DNA of 64,000 bases from Gemmatimonadota bacterium DH-78 (GTDB lineage Bacteria; Gemmatimonadota; Gemmatimonadetes; Longimicrobiales; Gaopeijiaceae): NCBI GenBank assembly GCA_038095605.1, contig CP144380.1, positions 1,281,001-1,345,000 of the forward strand. Reading direction: 5' to 3'. Of the stretch, positions 25,515 to 34,709 are shown one piece after another. Under the pieces are notes generated by a model, which saw only the letters and a program-made list of their open reading frames with translations, made no database searches and had not been told where the DNA came from. A program made the position numbers and the translations under genes. Each line of letters opens with the position of its first letter. Position 1 is the first letter of the stretch.

Positions 25515-25587
25515 AGCGGGCGACCGGACTCGAACCGGCGACCCTCAGCTTGGGAAGCTGATGCTCTACCAACTGAGCTACACCCGC
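25515..25587 (-). tRNA. tRNA-Gly (anticodon CCC)
   Basis: The reverse strand gives a 73-base cloverleaf. The acceptor is GCGGGTG paired with CGCCCGC, the D-arm GCTC...GAGC, the anticodon stem TCAGC/GCTGA around loop TTCCCAA (anticodon CCC, reading GGG), and the T-arm GCCGG-TTCGAGT-CCGGT. CCA is not encoded. Confidence 0.96.
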
Positions 25588-25661
25588 AGTGCGATGGAAT
25601 CTACCGTGCGCGTGGCGGGGGTCAAGCGATGGGGGGCGAACCCCGCGCCCGTAACGACGAA

Positions 25662-25691
25662 GTGGGCGGCCGCCTGCCGGCGACCGCCCAC
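25662..25691 (-). terminator. terminator hairpin of the TPR lipoprotein gene
   Basis: GTGGGCGG (25662-25669) and CCGCCCAC (25684-25691) pair, with an inner CGCC/GGCG stem after one mismatch. It lies about 35 bases past the gene's stop on the minus strand. Confidence 0.6.
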
Positions 25692-25725
25692 CCGTGGACT
25701 GCGGTGCGGAGAACGAGCCGGAGGC

Positions 25726-27195
25726 TTACATGCCGCCGATCGTATACCCGTAGCCTTCGACCATCTGCGAGCTCACGAACTCGACCTGGAAGGTCTGCGT
25801 GCCCTCGACGGCCGGCATGACCACCATGGCCTGCTCGGAGCCGATCACCGAACCCGACGCGTCGTAGAACTGGAAGTTCATCGTCACGTTCGAGCCGGCC
25901 TCCATCGAGCCGTTGGTCAGCGTGCCGACCACCATGCCACCCCCGTCCGGGTAGCGCTGCATCGAGATGTTGCTCACCACCACCTCGAGCGCCTCGACGG
26001 CGGCCACGAGATCGCGCGCCCGGTCCTCGTTGCCGAGGCGGTTCGCGGTCTGCGCGAGGATCAGGTGGGCGAAGCGGTTGGCCGGATCGAGCTCGAGCCA
26101 GCGCTCGGCGGCCTCCTGGGCACCCTCGAGCACGCCCGCGGGCGGCTGCACGGCGTCCTCGCCACCTCCGGCCGGGTACTCCTCGACCACCGAACGCGAC
26201 CACATCTCGAGCGCGTCGCGGTTGTTGACCGACATCTCGGCGGCGGTGCGGAAGGCCTCGATGGCGCCGACGTTGTCGTCCATCTGGTAGTACCCCACCC
26301 CGATCGCGTACCACTCGTCGGAGGAGAGGTCACCGGCCTGCGTCATGCGGTCGTAGATCCCCTGCGCCTCCTCGGGCTGACCCATCTCGACGTAGAGCGC
26401 GGCCAGCTGACGGAGGTAGCCCATGTTGCCCGGGTCCTCGGCCAGAAGCTCCTCGAGCACGGTCGAGGCCTCGTCGTAGCGCTGCGTCTGCATGAGCGCC
26501 TGCGCGATGAAGATCGGCACCTGCTGCTCCTGCTCCCGCCAGCTGGCGGCGGTCGCAGAGTCCATCATCTCGATCCGATCGGAGTTGATGATGTCGGTGG
26601 CCTCGCGAAGCACCACGATGCCCTCGTCGTACTGCTCTTCCTGCACGTAGAGCTGTCCGAGGTAGATCTTCACCTCGGGGCGCTCCTCGTAGATCGCGTC
26701 GGCCTGCTCGAACAGCTCGATCGCCCCGGCGTAATCGCCGGACTCGACGAAGGGCGTGGCCTTCTGGTACTGCGAGATCCACGCCTGCTCACGAATGCTC
26801 TCGGTCTCGAGCTCGTAGATCGGACGGAGTTCCTCGGCCCGGTCCATGGCGGCGTCGGCGGCGATCAGGTCGCCGGTGCCGATGTGCGCCATGGCGAGAA
26901 GCCGGTGGGCCAGCGGGTTGGTCGGGTCGGCGTCGATGGCGGCCTGAGCCTCCTGAGCCGCCAGCTGGTAGTGCTGCGCCGCCTCTTCGGGGGTCGCCGC
27001 AGCATCACCCTGTTCGAGGTGATCTTCGGCACTGCGAGTCATGTCGTTCTCGCGGGGACGCTCGCCCTGGGCGAGGGTCTCTCCGCCGGCCGACGGCATC
27101 GACGGCGCCGCGGCGGAACCGCCGCCGCTGGACGCCGCACAACCGCCGACGAAGACGAGGGAACCCGCAAGGATCAGCCCCATGCGGAAATTCAT
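25726..27195 (-). CDS. TPR-repeat lipoprotein with C-terminal beta domain
   Basis: This encodes 489 residues; the ATG at 27195 is preceded by AGGAGG at ideal spacing. MNFRMGLILAGSLVFVGGCA is a lipoprotein signal (Cys near residue 19). Residues about 60-390 are TPR units, for example LAHRLLAMAHIGTGDLIAAD, DYAGAIELFEQADAIYEE and EVKIYLGQLYVQEEQYDEGI. The last 90 residues (TLTNGSMEAGSNVTMNFQFY) form a beta-rich domain similar to FxLYD-type modules. It probably scaffolds an envelope complex. A candidate promoter lies in the 71-base gap behind gltX, and a terminator hairpin follows. Confidence 0.85.
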   Translation of the reverse strand: MNFRMGLILAGSLVFVGGCAASSGGGSAAAPSMPSAGGETLAQGERPRENDMTRSAEDHLEQGDAAATPEEAAQHYQLAAQEAQAAIDADPTNPLAHRLLAMAHIGTGDLIAADAAMDRAEELRPIYELETESIREQAWISQYQKATPFVESGDYAGAIELFEQADAIYEERPEVKIYLGQLYVQEEQYDEGIVVLREATDIINSDRIEMMDSATAASWREQEQQVPIFIAQALMQTQRYDEASTVLEELLAEDPGNMGYLRQLAALYVEMGQPEEAQGIYDRMTQAGDLSSDEWYAIGVGYYQMDDNVGAIEAFRTAAEMSVNNRDALEMWSRSVVEEYPAGGGEDAVQPPAGVLEGAQEAAERWLELDPANRFAHLILAQTANRLGNEDRARDLVAAVEALEVVVSNISMQRYPDGGGMVVGTLTNGSMEAGSNVTMNFQFYDASGSVIGSEQAMVVMPAVEGTQTFQVEFVSSQMVEGYGYTIGGM

Positions 27196-27241
27196 CCGGA
27201 ACTCCTCCTGTGTATTTCGGATGTCGTGTGTACAGCACCGG

Positions 27242-27270
27242 AAGGTAGATCGACCCCCGAGTGGGGTCAA
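27242..27270 (-). promoter_or_regulatory. candidate promoter of the TPR lipoprotein gene
   Basis: TTGACC (27270-27265), a 17-base spacer and TACCTT (27247-27242) on the minus strand lie 47 bases upstream of the ATG, overlapping the gltX stop. The spacer holds a GACCCC/GGGGTC inverted repeat. Confidence 0.35.
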
Positions 27271-28718
27271 ACGTTTCCGACCGTGCGCTGAACCGTCCGG
27301 AGACGGTGGAGTGTGGTGTCGCGCCCGACGACGTGCAGGATCCGGGCCATGTCGGGACCGTGCTCCTCCCCGATCACCGCCATGCGCAGCGGAACGTACA
27401 GGGATCTCCCCCGAACGCCGGCCCGCTGCCCCGCTTCCTTCACCGCCTGCTTGAGCTCCTCCGGAGTCCATCGGGATTCGGGGATCTCTTCGAAGGCCTC
27501 GATGAGGGCGTCGATCACTCTACGGGACTCCGGGTCGGCGCTTACCGTTGAGTGGGCCGCCGCGATGCGGGCGGGGTCCGGCTCGAAGTAGTGCAGGTGC
27601 TGAAGCACCTCGCCCCAGGCACCGAGCCGACTCCGGAGGGCGTGCACCACCGAGTCGAGGCGCTCTCCCTCCCATTCGTCGAAGGGCGAACCGGCGCCGG
27701 CGAGCACGGGCCGCACCCCTTCCACCACCGCCTCGAAGGGCAACCGGGCGAGGTGCTGGGTGGCCACCCAGCGCAGCTTCTCGGGATCGTAGGCGGTGTC
27801 GCTGGCGCCCAGTCGCTCGAGCGAGATCGCCGCCACCAGCTCGTCGCGGGTCAGCACCTCCCGCTCCTCCGGATCCGACCAGCCGAGCAGACTGAGGTAG
27901 TTGACGAGCGCATCCGCGAGGAATCCCTCCTCGCGGTACTCCGCCACCGCTTTCGCACCGCTCCGCTTCGACAGTTTGCCCCCCTCCGGGTCGAGCACCT
28001 GTGCGAGGTGCGCGAACACCGGCCGCGGCGCCCCGAGCGCGTCGAAGAGCAGGGCCTGCTTCGGTGTGTTCGACAGATGCCCCGACCCGCGGATCACGTG
28101 GGTGATCCGCATTTCGGCGTCGTCGACCACCACGGCGAAGTTGTAGGTGGCGCGGCCGTCCGAGCGGAGGAGCACGAAGTCGTCGACGTCGGCGGCGGGC
28201 ACCGCGATGCGGCCGCGCACCACGTCGTCGACCACCACCTCGCCCTCGAGCGGCGCCGCGAAGCGAATCAGGTGAGGCTCGCCGTTCGCCACGCGCCGCG
28301 CCGCCTCCTCCTTCGGGAGCGCGCGCTCCCGGCCGTCGTATCGGCGGTAGGTGCCGCCCTCGCCTTCCTCGGACCCCGGCTCGTCCAGATCGAAGCAGGG
28401 GTAGGCCGCCCCGGAGGCGATCAGGCGGTCCACAGCCGCGCGATACCGCTCCCCCCGCTCCGACTGTCGGTAGGGCGCGTGCGGCCCGCCGACGTCGGGG
28501 CCCTCGTCCCAGTCGAGGCCCAGCCAGCGCAGGTCGGCCATCAACTGCGCCTCGGCGCCCTCCACGTTGCGATCGACGTCGGTGTCTTCGAGGCGGAGCA
28601 CGAAGGCGCCGCCGTGCCGCCGCGCGAACAGCCAGTTGAAGACCGCCGCGCGCACGTTGCCGAGATGAAGCCGCCCGGTGGGGCTGGGTGCGAATCGGGT
28701 ACGAACCTGCTCCTGCAT
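27267..28718 (-). CDS. gltX: glutamyl-tRNA synthetase
   Basis: This encodes 483 residues, a class I aminoacyl-tRNA synthetase charging tRNA-Glu. RFAPSPTGRLHLGNVRAAVF holds the HIGH-type motif (HLGN) near residue 18. DTDVDR follows, and GGKLSKRSGA is the KMSKS equivalent near residue 245. The C-terminal helical anticodon-binding region contains LRWVATQHLARLPFE. The ATG at 28718 is chosen because the open frame further upstream has no synthetase character. It is 20 bases downstream of uvrC on the same strand. Whether it also charges tRNA-Gln cannot be told from the sequence. Confidence 0.97.
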   Translation of the reverse strand: MQEQVRTRFAPSPTGRLHLGNVRAAVFNWLFARRHGGAFVLRLEDTDVDRNVEGAEAQLMADLRWLGLDWDEGPDVGGPHAPYRQSERGERYRAAVDRLIASGAAYPCFDLDEPGSEEGEGGTYRRYDGRERALPKEEAARRVANGEPHLIRFAAPLEGEVVVDDVVRGRIAVPAADVDDFVLLRSDGRATYNFAVVVDDAEMRITHVIRGSGHLSNTPKQALLFDALGAPRPVFAHLAQVLDPEGGKLSKRSGAKAVAEYREEGFLADALVNYLSLLGWSDPEEREVLTRDELVAAISLERLGASDTAYDPEKLRWVATQHLARLPFEAVVEGVRPVLAGAGSPFDEWEGERLDSVVHALRSRLGAWGEVLQHLHYFEPDPARIAAAHSTVSADPESRRVIDALIEAFEEIPESRWTPEELKQAVKEAGQRAGVRGRSLYVPLRMAVIGEEHGPDMARILHVVGRDTTLHRLRTVQRTVGNV

Positions 28719-28738
28719 GCCGTCTCTTCCTCGTTCGA

Positions 28739-30577
28739 TCAGGAGGTGCCGCGGCCCAGCCAGGTGGCGACGCGGGTGGCGAGTGTCTCGCTGAAGCCGG
28801 GCACGCGGGCGATTTCGCGCACCGAGGCGGCCCGGATGCCCTTCACCGATCCGAAGCGGGTGAGCAGCGCCTGCTGGCGGCCGGGTCCGATGCCCGGAAT
28901 ATCCGCGAGTTCGCTCCGAATGGTACGCTTGCGGCGCAGCTTCCGGTTGTAGGTGATGGCGAAGCGGTGGGCCTCGTTGCGGATGCGCTGCAGCACGTGC
29001 AGCGCGCGGTCGCGACGGTCGAGCAGTACCGGCCTGGAACGCCCCGGCAGGAAGACCTCCTCCTCGCGCTTGGCCAGGGCGGCCAGCTGCACGTCGGCCA
29101 TGCCGAGATCGGCGAGCGCCATTCGCGCCGCGCCCAGCTGGCCCTTGCCGCCGTCGATCAGGCACAGGTCGGGAAGCGGACGCCCCTCGTCGCGGCGGCG
29201 GCGGAACCACCGGGTGACCGCCTCGTGCATCGAGGCGTAGTCGTCGTTGCCCCACTCTCCCTGGATCTTCATGTGGCGGTAGTCCGACTTGCGGGGCTCC
29301 CCGTTCTCGAACACCACGGCGCTGGCCACCGTGTCGGTGCCCTGGGTGTGGGAGATGTCGAAGCAGACCATCAGACGCGGCACCACCTTGAGGTCGAGCT
29401 TCTCCTGCAGGTCGAAGAGCGTCTCGTCGGCGCGGTCGCCCGCCACCGCGAGCCCGGCGACTCGATCTTCCAGGCCGTGGCGCGCGTTGGTGCCGGCCAA
29501 CTCAACGAGGCGAAGCTTGTCGCCGCGCTGCGGCACGTGGGTGGCCACGCGGCGCCCTGCGGCCTCCGACAGCACCTTCTCCAGCGTCTCGCGATCCGCG
29601 AAGTCGGAGGGCAGCAGCACTTCGCGCGGCAGTTCGCGCAGCACCTGGTCGCCCCGCCCCAGATAGAAGCGCGAGGTGAAGGCGGTGAGCAGCTCCTCCT
29701 CCGACTCGTCCTGGATGTCGGAGAAGCGCAGCGTGTCGCGGCCGAGGAGGATTCCGTCGCGGATCTTGAGGACCACCCCCACGGCGATGTCACCGTCCCG
29801 GGCGATTCCCACGACATCGCGACTGCCGCCGCCCACCTGCTGCACGCGCTGCTCGCGCGAGAGGGAGTCGAGACCCCGCACCACGTCGCGAAGTCGGGCC
29901 GCCGCCTCGAAATCGAGCTCTTCGGCAGCGGTCCGCATGCGCGCCTCGGCGTCGCGTCGCAGGGCCTCGGTGTCGCCCCCCAGAATGGCGAGGATCTCGT
30001 CGATCATCGCCTGGTAGTCCTCCTGGCTCTGGTAGCCCACGCAGGGCGCCTTGCAGCGCTCGATGTGATAGTCGAGGCAGGGCCGCTCGGGCGTCTCCTT
30101 CGGCAGGTTGTAGCGACAGGACCGCACCGTGTAGAGACGCTTGATCACCTCGAGCGCCTGGCGCATGCTCCCCACCGAGGTGTAGGGGCCGAAATAGCTG
30201 CCCCCGTCGTTGCGCACCTTGCGGGTGACGAACACCCGCGGGAAGGGCTCGCGCGTGACCTTGATGTACGGATACCGCTTGTCGTCGCGCAGCTGGAGAT
30301 TGAAGCGCGGCTGATGCTCCTTGATCAGATTCGCTTCGAGAATCAGCGCCTCGACCTCGCTGCCCACCACGAGCGTCTCGAGGTCGGCGATGCGGCGCAC
30401 CAGTTCGCGCGTCTTGATCGAGTGGTGCGAGTCGGCCCGGAAGTAGCTCCGCACGCGATCGCGCAGCCGCTTCGCCTTTCCGACGTAGATCACCTCGCCC
30501 CGGGCGTCCTTGAACAGGTACACACCGGGTCGACGCGACAGCGTGGGGAGTCGGTCTTCGACGGAGCTTCGAGACAC
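28739..30577 (-). CDS. uvrC: excinuclease ABC subunit C
   Basis: This encodes 612 residues from GTG 30577; it makes both incisions in nucleotide excision repair. The N-terminal GIY-YIG nuclease has GVYLFKDARGEVIYVGKAKR (residues about 18-37). A Cys-containing segment (CPC-type region near CLDYHIERCKAPC) follows. The UVR motif (AEELDFEAAARLRDVV, about 210) binds UvrB. The C-terminal RNase H-like nuclease has CFDISHTQGTD and LIDGGKGQL, and two helix-hairpin-helix motifs (DIPGIGPGRQQALLTRFGS) end the protein. Confidence 0.97.
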   Translation of the reverse strand: MSRSSVEDRLPTLSRRPGVYLFKDARGEVIYVGKAKRLRDRVRSYFRADSHHSIKTRELVRRIADLETLVVGSEVEALILEANLIKEHQPRFNLQLRDDKRYPYIKVTREPFPRVFVTRKVRNDGGSYFGPYTSVGSMRQALEVIKRLYTVRSCRYNLPKETPERPCLDYHIERCKAPCVGYQSQEDYQAMIDEILAILGGDTEALRRDAEARMRTAAEELDFEAAARLRDVVRGLDSLSREQRVQQVGGGSRDVVGIARDGDIAVGVVLKIRDGILLGRDTLRFSDIQDESEEELLTAFTSRFYLGRGDQVLRELPREVLLPSDFADRETLEKVLSEAAGRRVATHVPQRGDKLRLVELAGTNARHGLEDRVAGLAVAGDRADETLFDLQEKLDLKVVPRLMVCFDISHTQGTDTVASAVVFENGEPRKSDYRHMKIQGEWGNDDYASMHEAVTRWFRRRRDEGRPLPDLCLIDGGKGQLGAARMALADLGMADVQLAALAKREEEVFLPGRSRPVLLDRRDRALHVLQRIRNEAHRFAITYNRKLRRKRTIRSELADIPGIGPGRQQALLTRFGSVKGIRAASVREIARVPGFSETLATRVATWLGRGTS

Positions 30578-30598
30578 GGCGGCCGAGAGGGTGGAGCG

Positions 30599-32254
30599 TC
30601 AGCGGCGCCGGCGGAGGAGCGAGGTGAGCGGCACGCCCACCCCGAGCAGTTGGGCCGCGGCCAGATAAGCACCCCCGAAGAGCGCCGCCGTTCCGAGTCC
30701 GAGCGCCAGGGCCGCCCACTTCGACGCGGGCGGCAGCACCTCCATCACCCAGCCCGCGTGCTCGGGCACCAGGGAGCCGAGCACCAGCTTGGCGCCCACG
30801 GCGACCAGCGCCGCCAGCGCACCGGCGACCCACCGACGCACCCGCCGACCGGCGTCGGGCGAGTGCGGGCCGATCCGGGCCGTCAGGCGCGACCGCAGCA
30901 GGGCATACTCCACCCAGGCGCCCACCGCGGCCCCCAGGGCGAGGCCCACCGCGCCGAGCCGCAACCCGTCGTCGGGACCGCCCACCGAGAGCCGGTCGAG
31001 CGGAAACATCAGGGCCACGCCCAGCACGGCCGAAATGGCCACCCTCAGCCCCGCGATGCGGGCGGGGGTGGCGGTGTCGCGGAGCGCGTAGAACGACGAC
31101 GAGAGGGTGCGCGAGGCCGCCGAGGCCGGGAGCCCCAGGGTGTAGCCGGCGAGCACCGCGTAGGTGGCCGCCGTGCTCGAGGGTCCGAAGCGCCCACCCT
31201 GGAAGATCATGGCGACGAAGGCGTCGCCGATCAGCAGGAAGGCGAAGGCGGTGGGCACGAGCAGAAAGCCCAGCCGGTCGAGGGCGGTGCGCACGCGGGC
31301 GGCGAGCACCTCGGTGGCCCGGCCCCGGTCGCGCGACATCTCGGGCAGCTCGGCCGCGGCGATCGACATGCCGAAGAGAGCGATCGGAAAGAGATAGAGC
31401 GTCTGGGCGTAGCCGAGCAACGCGATCGCACCATCGGCGAGAAGCCCCGCCAGCACCACGTCCACGAGCCCGCTGAGGTTCACGGCACCGCGTGCGGCCA
31501 CCACCGGCACGAAGTTGCGAATCGCCTCGCCCACCCCCTCCACCCGGCGGTCGACCGAGAGTCGGAAGCCGCGCAGAAGCGACACCACCCCCGGCAGCTG
31601 CACCAGAAGCTGCAGCACACCGCCCACCACCCCACCCCAGGCCAGCGCCACCACGAGCCGCTCGAGCTCCCAGTCGCGCACCCCGCCGAAGTAGAGCATG
31701 GCCGCGATCAACGCGCCGTTCCACGCCATCGGGGCGGCGTACGACATGAGGAAGCGACGGTGACTGTTGAGCACGCCCAGCGCCCAGGCGCTGACGACCA
31801 GGGTGGCCGTCATCACGAACAGCACCCGCACCACCTCCACCCCGAGCTCCACCTGCCAGGGCTGCCACCGGGCGAACATCAGGGGCATGACCACGGGGGC
31901 GAGTGCGATCCCGACCGCGGCCGCGAGGAAGGCGGTGACCATCACCAGCCCGAGCACCGCCCCCGCGAAGCGCCCGGCGGCCTCCTCCCTGCCCTGCTCC
32001 ACCATCTCGGCGTAGATGGGAATGAAGGAGGCGCTCAGCGTGCCCTCGCCGAGCAGGTTCTGCAGCACGTTCGGCGTGCGCAGCGCCGCTCTCCAGACGT
32101 CGGCTACGGCCGAAGTCCCGAAGTAGCGGGCGAAGACGATCTCGCGAACGAGTCCCGAGATCCGGCTGAGAAAGATGCCGACCCCGACCCACCAGGCACC
32201 GGAGCCGGAGCGGCCCGAGGGCGTCGACCCGTCGGCGTCAGTCTGCGTCGCCAC
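30599..32254 (-). CDS. murJ: lipid II flippase MurJ
   Basis: This encodes 551 residues from GTG 32254, a polytopic membrane protein of about 14 helices in the MOP superfamily. FLSRISGLVREIVFARYFG (residues about 28-46) and LRTPNVLQNLLGEGTLSASF are the MurJ N-terminal signatures. RNFVPVVAARGAVNLSGLVD and LGLPASAASRTLSSSFYALR fit helices 7-9. It moves lipid II across the inner membrane for peptidoglycan synthesis. The start overlaps the preceding small gene by 17 bases. Confidence 0.94.
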   Translation of the reverse strand: MATQTDADGSTPSGRSGSGAWWVGVGIFLSRISGLVREIVFARYFGTSAVADVWRAALRTPNVLQNLLGEGTLSASFIPIYAEMVEQGREEAAGRFAGAVLGLVMVTAFLAAAVGIALAPVVMPLMFARWQPWQVELGVEVVRVLFVMTATLVVSAWALGVLNSHRRFLMSYAAPMAWNGALIAAMLYFGGVRDWELERLVVALAWGGVVGGVLQLLVQLPGVVSLLRGFRLSVDRRVEGVGEAIRNFVPVVAARGAVNLSGLVDVVLAGLLADGAIALLGYAQTLYLFPIALFGMSIAAAELPEMSRDRGRATEVLAARVRTALDRLGFLLVPTAFAFLLIGDAFVAMIFQGGRFGPSSTAATYAVLAGYTLGLPASAASRTLSSSFYALRDTATPARIAGLRVAISAVLGVALMFPLDRLSVGGPDDGLRLGAVGLALGAAVGAWVEYALLRSRLTARIGPHSPDAGRRVRRWVAGALAALVAVGAKLVLGSLVPEHAGWVMEVLPPASKWAALALGLGTAALFGGAYLAAAQLLGVGVPLTSLLRRRR

Positions 32255-32552
32255 CCGTACCGGCGGCGGAAGGACCGGGATCGGGCAGGGCCCGGGTCGG
32301 CCCGGAGTCGCTCGCCGCTCGCTCGGTGAGCAGCCGCGTCACGAAGCGCGACTCCTCGTCGAGGCGCTGCAGCTCGGTGGACAGCCGCTCCACCTCGCCC
32401 TCGAGAAACGCCATGCGCTCGGCGGTGAGGCCGTCGGCCTCGCCCAGGCTGCGGCGCTCGAGCCGCGACGCGAGCGCCCGCCCGACCTGCGAGTCGAGGA
32501 TGATCGCCAGAATCGGGATCATGAGAACGACGAGAATGATGGTGAAGATCAT
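32238..32552 (-). CDS. small membrane-anchored coiled-coil protein
   Basis: This encodes 104 residues. One N-terminal transmembrane helix (MIFTIILVVLMIPILAIILD) is followed by an amphipathic helix (MAFLEGEVERLSTELQRLDE) likely to form a coiled coil, and by a Pro/Gly/Asp-rich tail. The plan resembles PspB-like small proteins, but the match is not specific. It lies between bshC and murJ in the same operon with short spacing (8 bases after bshC in map order), overlapping murJ. Function unknown. Confidence 0.7.
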   Translation of the reverse strand: MIFTIILVVLMIPILAIILDSQVGRALASRLERRSLGEADGLTAERMAFLEGEVERLSTELQRLDEESRFVTRLLTERAASDSGPTRALPDPGPSAAGTGGDAD

Positions 32553-32560
32553 GCCGAAAC

Positions 32561-34171
32561 CTACGCCGACCCGTCGAAGGGCGGCAACGCCGCGCGAAAC
32601 GACTCGGTCACCGCCTCCACGAATCCGAAGCCGTAGCGCGCCAGGTAGTAGTTGGCGTTGAACACCCGCTCCTGAGGCTTCGTGTCCGGAAAGAGGTGCA
32701 GGTGGGCCTTCTCGATCTGCTGCAGCGCGATCTCGCTCTCGCGCTTCACCGCCTGCACGATCTTCTTCTCCACATCGCCCAGCGCGTCGAAGGCCACGCT
32801 GCGCACGTGCTGGATCGGACCCTTGAGGGTGGGGTCCACCTCGCGGGCGGCCTCGGTCAGCTCCTGCACCCCCCGGGCGATGGTACCGCGGAAGGCGCCG
32901 AGCGCCTTGCGCACCTCGTCGGGCACATCGTCGCGCGCGCGATCACCAGCCAACTCGTGGAAGGGCCGATCGAGCTCCTCGATGTCGAGGTCGAACTTGT
33001 CGAGCACCTTGCCCACCTTGCCCTCCACCACCGTGCTGCCGAGGCGCGGAAACACGATCGGCATGCCCACCCCGTGCTCCTCGAAGAGCGGGGCGAGCTG
33101 CGCGAAGTACGCCTGCTCGCCGGGGCCGGCCACGTACGTGAGCGTCGGGAAGACCGCACTCTCCACCACGGGCCGCAGCAGCACGTTCGGGCTCAGGATG
33201 GAGGGATCCTCGGCGACACGGGCCTCGATCTCGCTCAGCGTGAAGGTCGCCTCGCTGTGGCGCAGCCGGAAACGATCGCCCTCGCGGTAGAGCCGCTCGC
33301 GCCCGGCGGGCCCCTCCATGAAGAGGTTCACGCCCCCGTCCATGATCGACACCTGGAGCCCGTATCCGGCCGCGTCGAGCTCCTCGCCGCGCGCGAGCAG
33401 CGCCCGCTCGTGCCGGTCGGAGTGGGCGAGTTCGTGCAGCAGGCGCGGGCGGGAGAGCGTCTTGAGGGCGGGCGCGTGCGCCTGCACGAAGAGCATGCCG
33501 AGGGGCGCCAGCAGCTCGGCGAACCAATCCTCGAACGCCTCGGGCAGGGTCGCCTCGGGTTGGAAGGCGGCGCGGAGTCGATCGATCACGCCGGCCTTGA
33601 AGTCGGTGTCGGGAAGCAGCTCCTCGAGCTGCCCGATACACTGCTCCACCCCCGGGCCCATCGGCAGCCGGTGCAGCGGCTGATCGCCGGCGCCCTCCAC
33701 CTCGGGGAGCTGGAGCCGATGGAGTTCGTTGTCGACCCCCACCATCCAGGTGTGGTCGGCCTCGGCCCAGTCGTGATCCTCCGACGCCGTCCAGAAGAGC
33801 GGGGCGACGGGAGCACCCAGCGCGGTCTCGAGCCGTTCGGCGAGCAGTACCGCGCTGATCGCCTTGTACAGGGAGTAGAGCGGACCTCCGAACAGTCCCG
33901 GCTGCTGCCCGGTGGTGACCAGGTAGCCCGTACCCTCGCGCACGGCGTCGAGCCGGGCCTGTGCCCGCTCGCCGGGAGCCCGCACCGCTTCGATCCAGTC
34001 CGTGCGCGCCGCGCCGGTGATCCGGGCATCCACCTCCGCGGCCTTCGCCCGGAAGGCGGCGAGGTCACGGATGTCGGAGGGCAGAAAACGCCGGGCGTCG
34101 CCCACCCCTTCGAGGCGGTCGCGAACGATGGCGCTACCCGACGGGTGCCGGGTACGAAGGTCGAGGTTCAG
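32561..34171 (-). CDS. bshC: putative bacillithiol biosynthesis cysteine-adding enzyme BshC
   Basis: This encodes 536 residues if it starts at the CTG at 34171, or 514 from the GTG at 34105. BshC is the putative ligase adding Cys to GlcN-malate, the last step of bacillithiol synthesis. VTTGQQPGLFGGPLYSLYKA and PLFWTASEDHDWAEADHTW are the family's strongest motifs. The region between 34171 and 34105 reads as BshC-like N-terminus (HPSGSAIVRDRLEGVGDARR). GGGAGAGG precedes the CTG by five bases, and the longer length is close to the roughly 540 residues of known BshC. No ATG, GTG or TTG exists in frame upstream of 34105. Its position beside nadB and rlmH has no obvious pathway link. Confidence 0.85.
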   Translation of the reverse strand: MNLDLRTRHPSGSAIVRDRLEGVGDARRFLPSDIRDLAAFRAKAAEVDARITGAARTDWIEAVRAPGERAQARLDAVREGTGYLVTTGQQPGLFGGPLYSLYKAISAVLLAERLETALGAPVAPLFWTASEDHDWAEADHTWMVGVDNELHRLQLPEVEGAGDQPLHRLPMGPGVEQCIGQLEELLPDTDFKAGVIDRLRAAFQPEATLPEAFEDWFAELLAPLGMLFVQAHAPALKTLSRPRLLHELAHSDRHERALLARGEELDAAGYGLQVSIMDGGVNLFMEGPAGRERLYREGDRFRLRHSEATFTLSEIEARVAEDPSILSPNVLLRPVVESAVFPTLTYVAGPGEQAYFAQLAPLFEEHGVGMPIVFPRLGSTVVEGKVGKVLDKFDLDIEELDRPFHELAGDRARDDVPDEVRKALGAFRGTIARGVQELTEAAREVDPTLKGPIQHVRSVAFDALGDVEKKIVQAVKRESEIALQQIEKAHLHLFPDTKPQERVFNANYYLARYGFGFVEAVTESFRAALPPFDGSA

Positions 34172-34235
34172 GGGATCCTCTCCCGCTGGAGTGCGAAGGG
34201 TCGCTGCATGTAAGGTCCCCGCCGACGCCGCGGCG

Positions 34236-34709
34236 TCAATCCCGGCCCTTGTGGTAGGGCTCGTTGCGGAGAATCGTGCCGGCTCGGTACAGCTGCTCGG
34301 CCAGAAACAGCCGGGCCATCTCGTGGGGCAGTGTCATGCCCGACAGCGAGAGCCGCCGGGCCGCGCGCCGGGTGACGTCGGGCGCGAGGCCCCAGGCCCC
34401 GCCGATCACGAAGGCCACGTCGCCGAGGCCGTGGAGCGCGCGCTCCCCGAGGTAGTCGGAGAGCCGTCGCGACGACCAGGTGGAACCGTCGCGGGTGAGC
34501 GCCACCACCTCGGTGCCCTCGGGAATACGGGCGAGAATGCGCTCCGCCTCCGCGGCGATCACGCTCTCGCGGTCCTCGCGACCGCCCGCGCCCGCGTCGA
34601 CCTCCACCACCTCGAACTTCCAGTAGTGGCCCACCCGCTCCTCATAGGCCGCGATCGCGGGCTGGAGGTCGCCGCGCGCCCGGCCCACCACGAGCAGGGT
34701 CACCTTCAC
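34236..34709 (-). CDS. rlmH: 23S rRNA (pseudouridine-1915 N3) methyltransferase
   Basis: This encodes 157 residues, a SPOUT-class methyltransferase. The GTG at 34709 overlaps the nadB stop as GTGA and gives VKVTLLVVGRARG, the standard RlmH N-terminus. The SAM-binding trefoil knot is visible as FVIGGAWGLAPDV and LSGMTLPHEMARLFLAEQLY, and the protein ends NEPYHKGRD, the conserved YHK tail. It modifies the ribosomal 50S helix 69 loop. Confidence 0.95.
   Translation of the reverse strand: MKVTLLVVGRARGDLQPAIAAYEERVGHYWKFEVVEVDAGAGGREDRESVIAAEAERILARIPEGTEVVALTRDGSTWSSRRLSDYLGERALHGLGDVAFVIGGAWGLAPDVTRRAARRLSLSGMTLPHEMARLFLAEQLYRAGTILRNEPYHKGRD

Noticed and set aside
28688-32329. Plus-strand open frame of about 1,200 codons opposite uvrC and murJ
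   Set aside because: Low-complexity His/Arg/Gly composition typical of antisense frames; uvrC and murJ fully explain the region.
32238-32552. Calling the small coiled-coil protein PspB
   Set aside because: Only the general plan (one helix plus coiled coil) matches, and no pspA or pspC is nearby.
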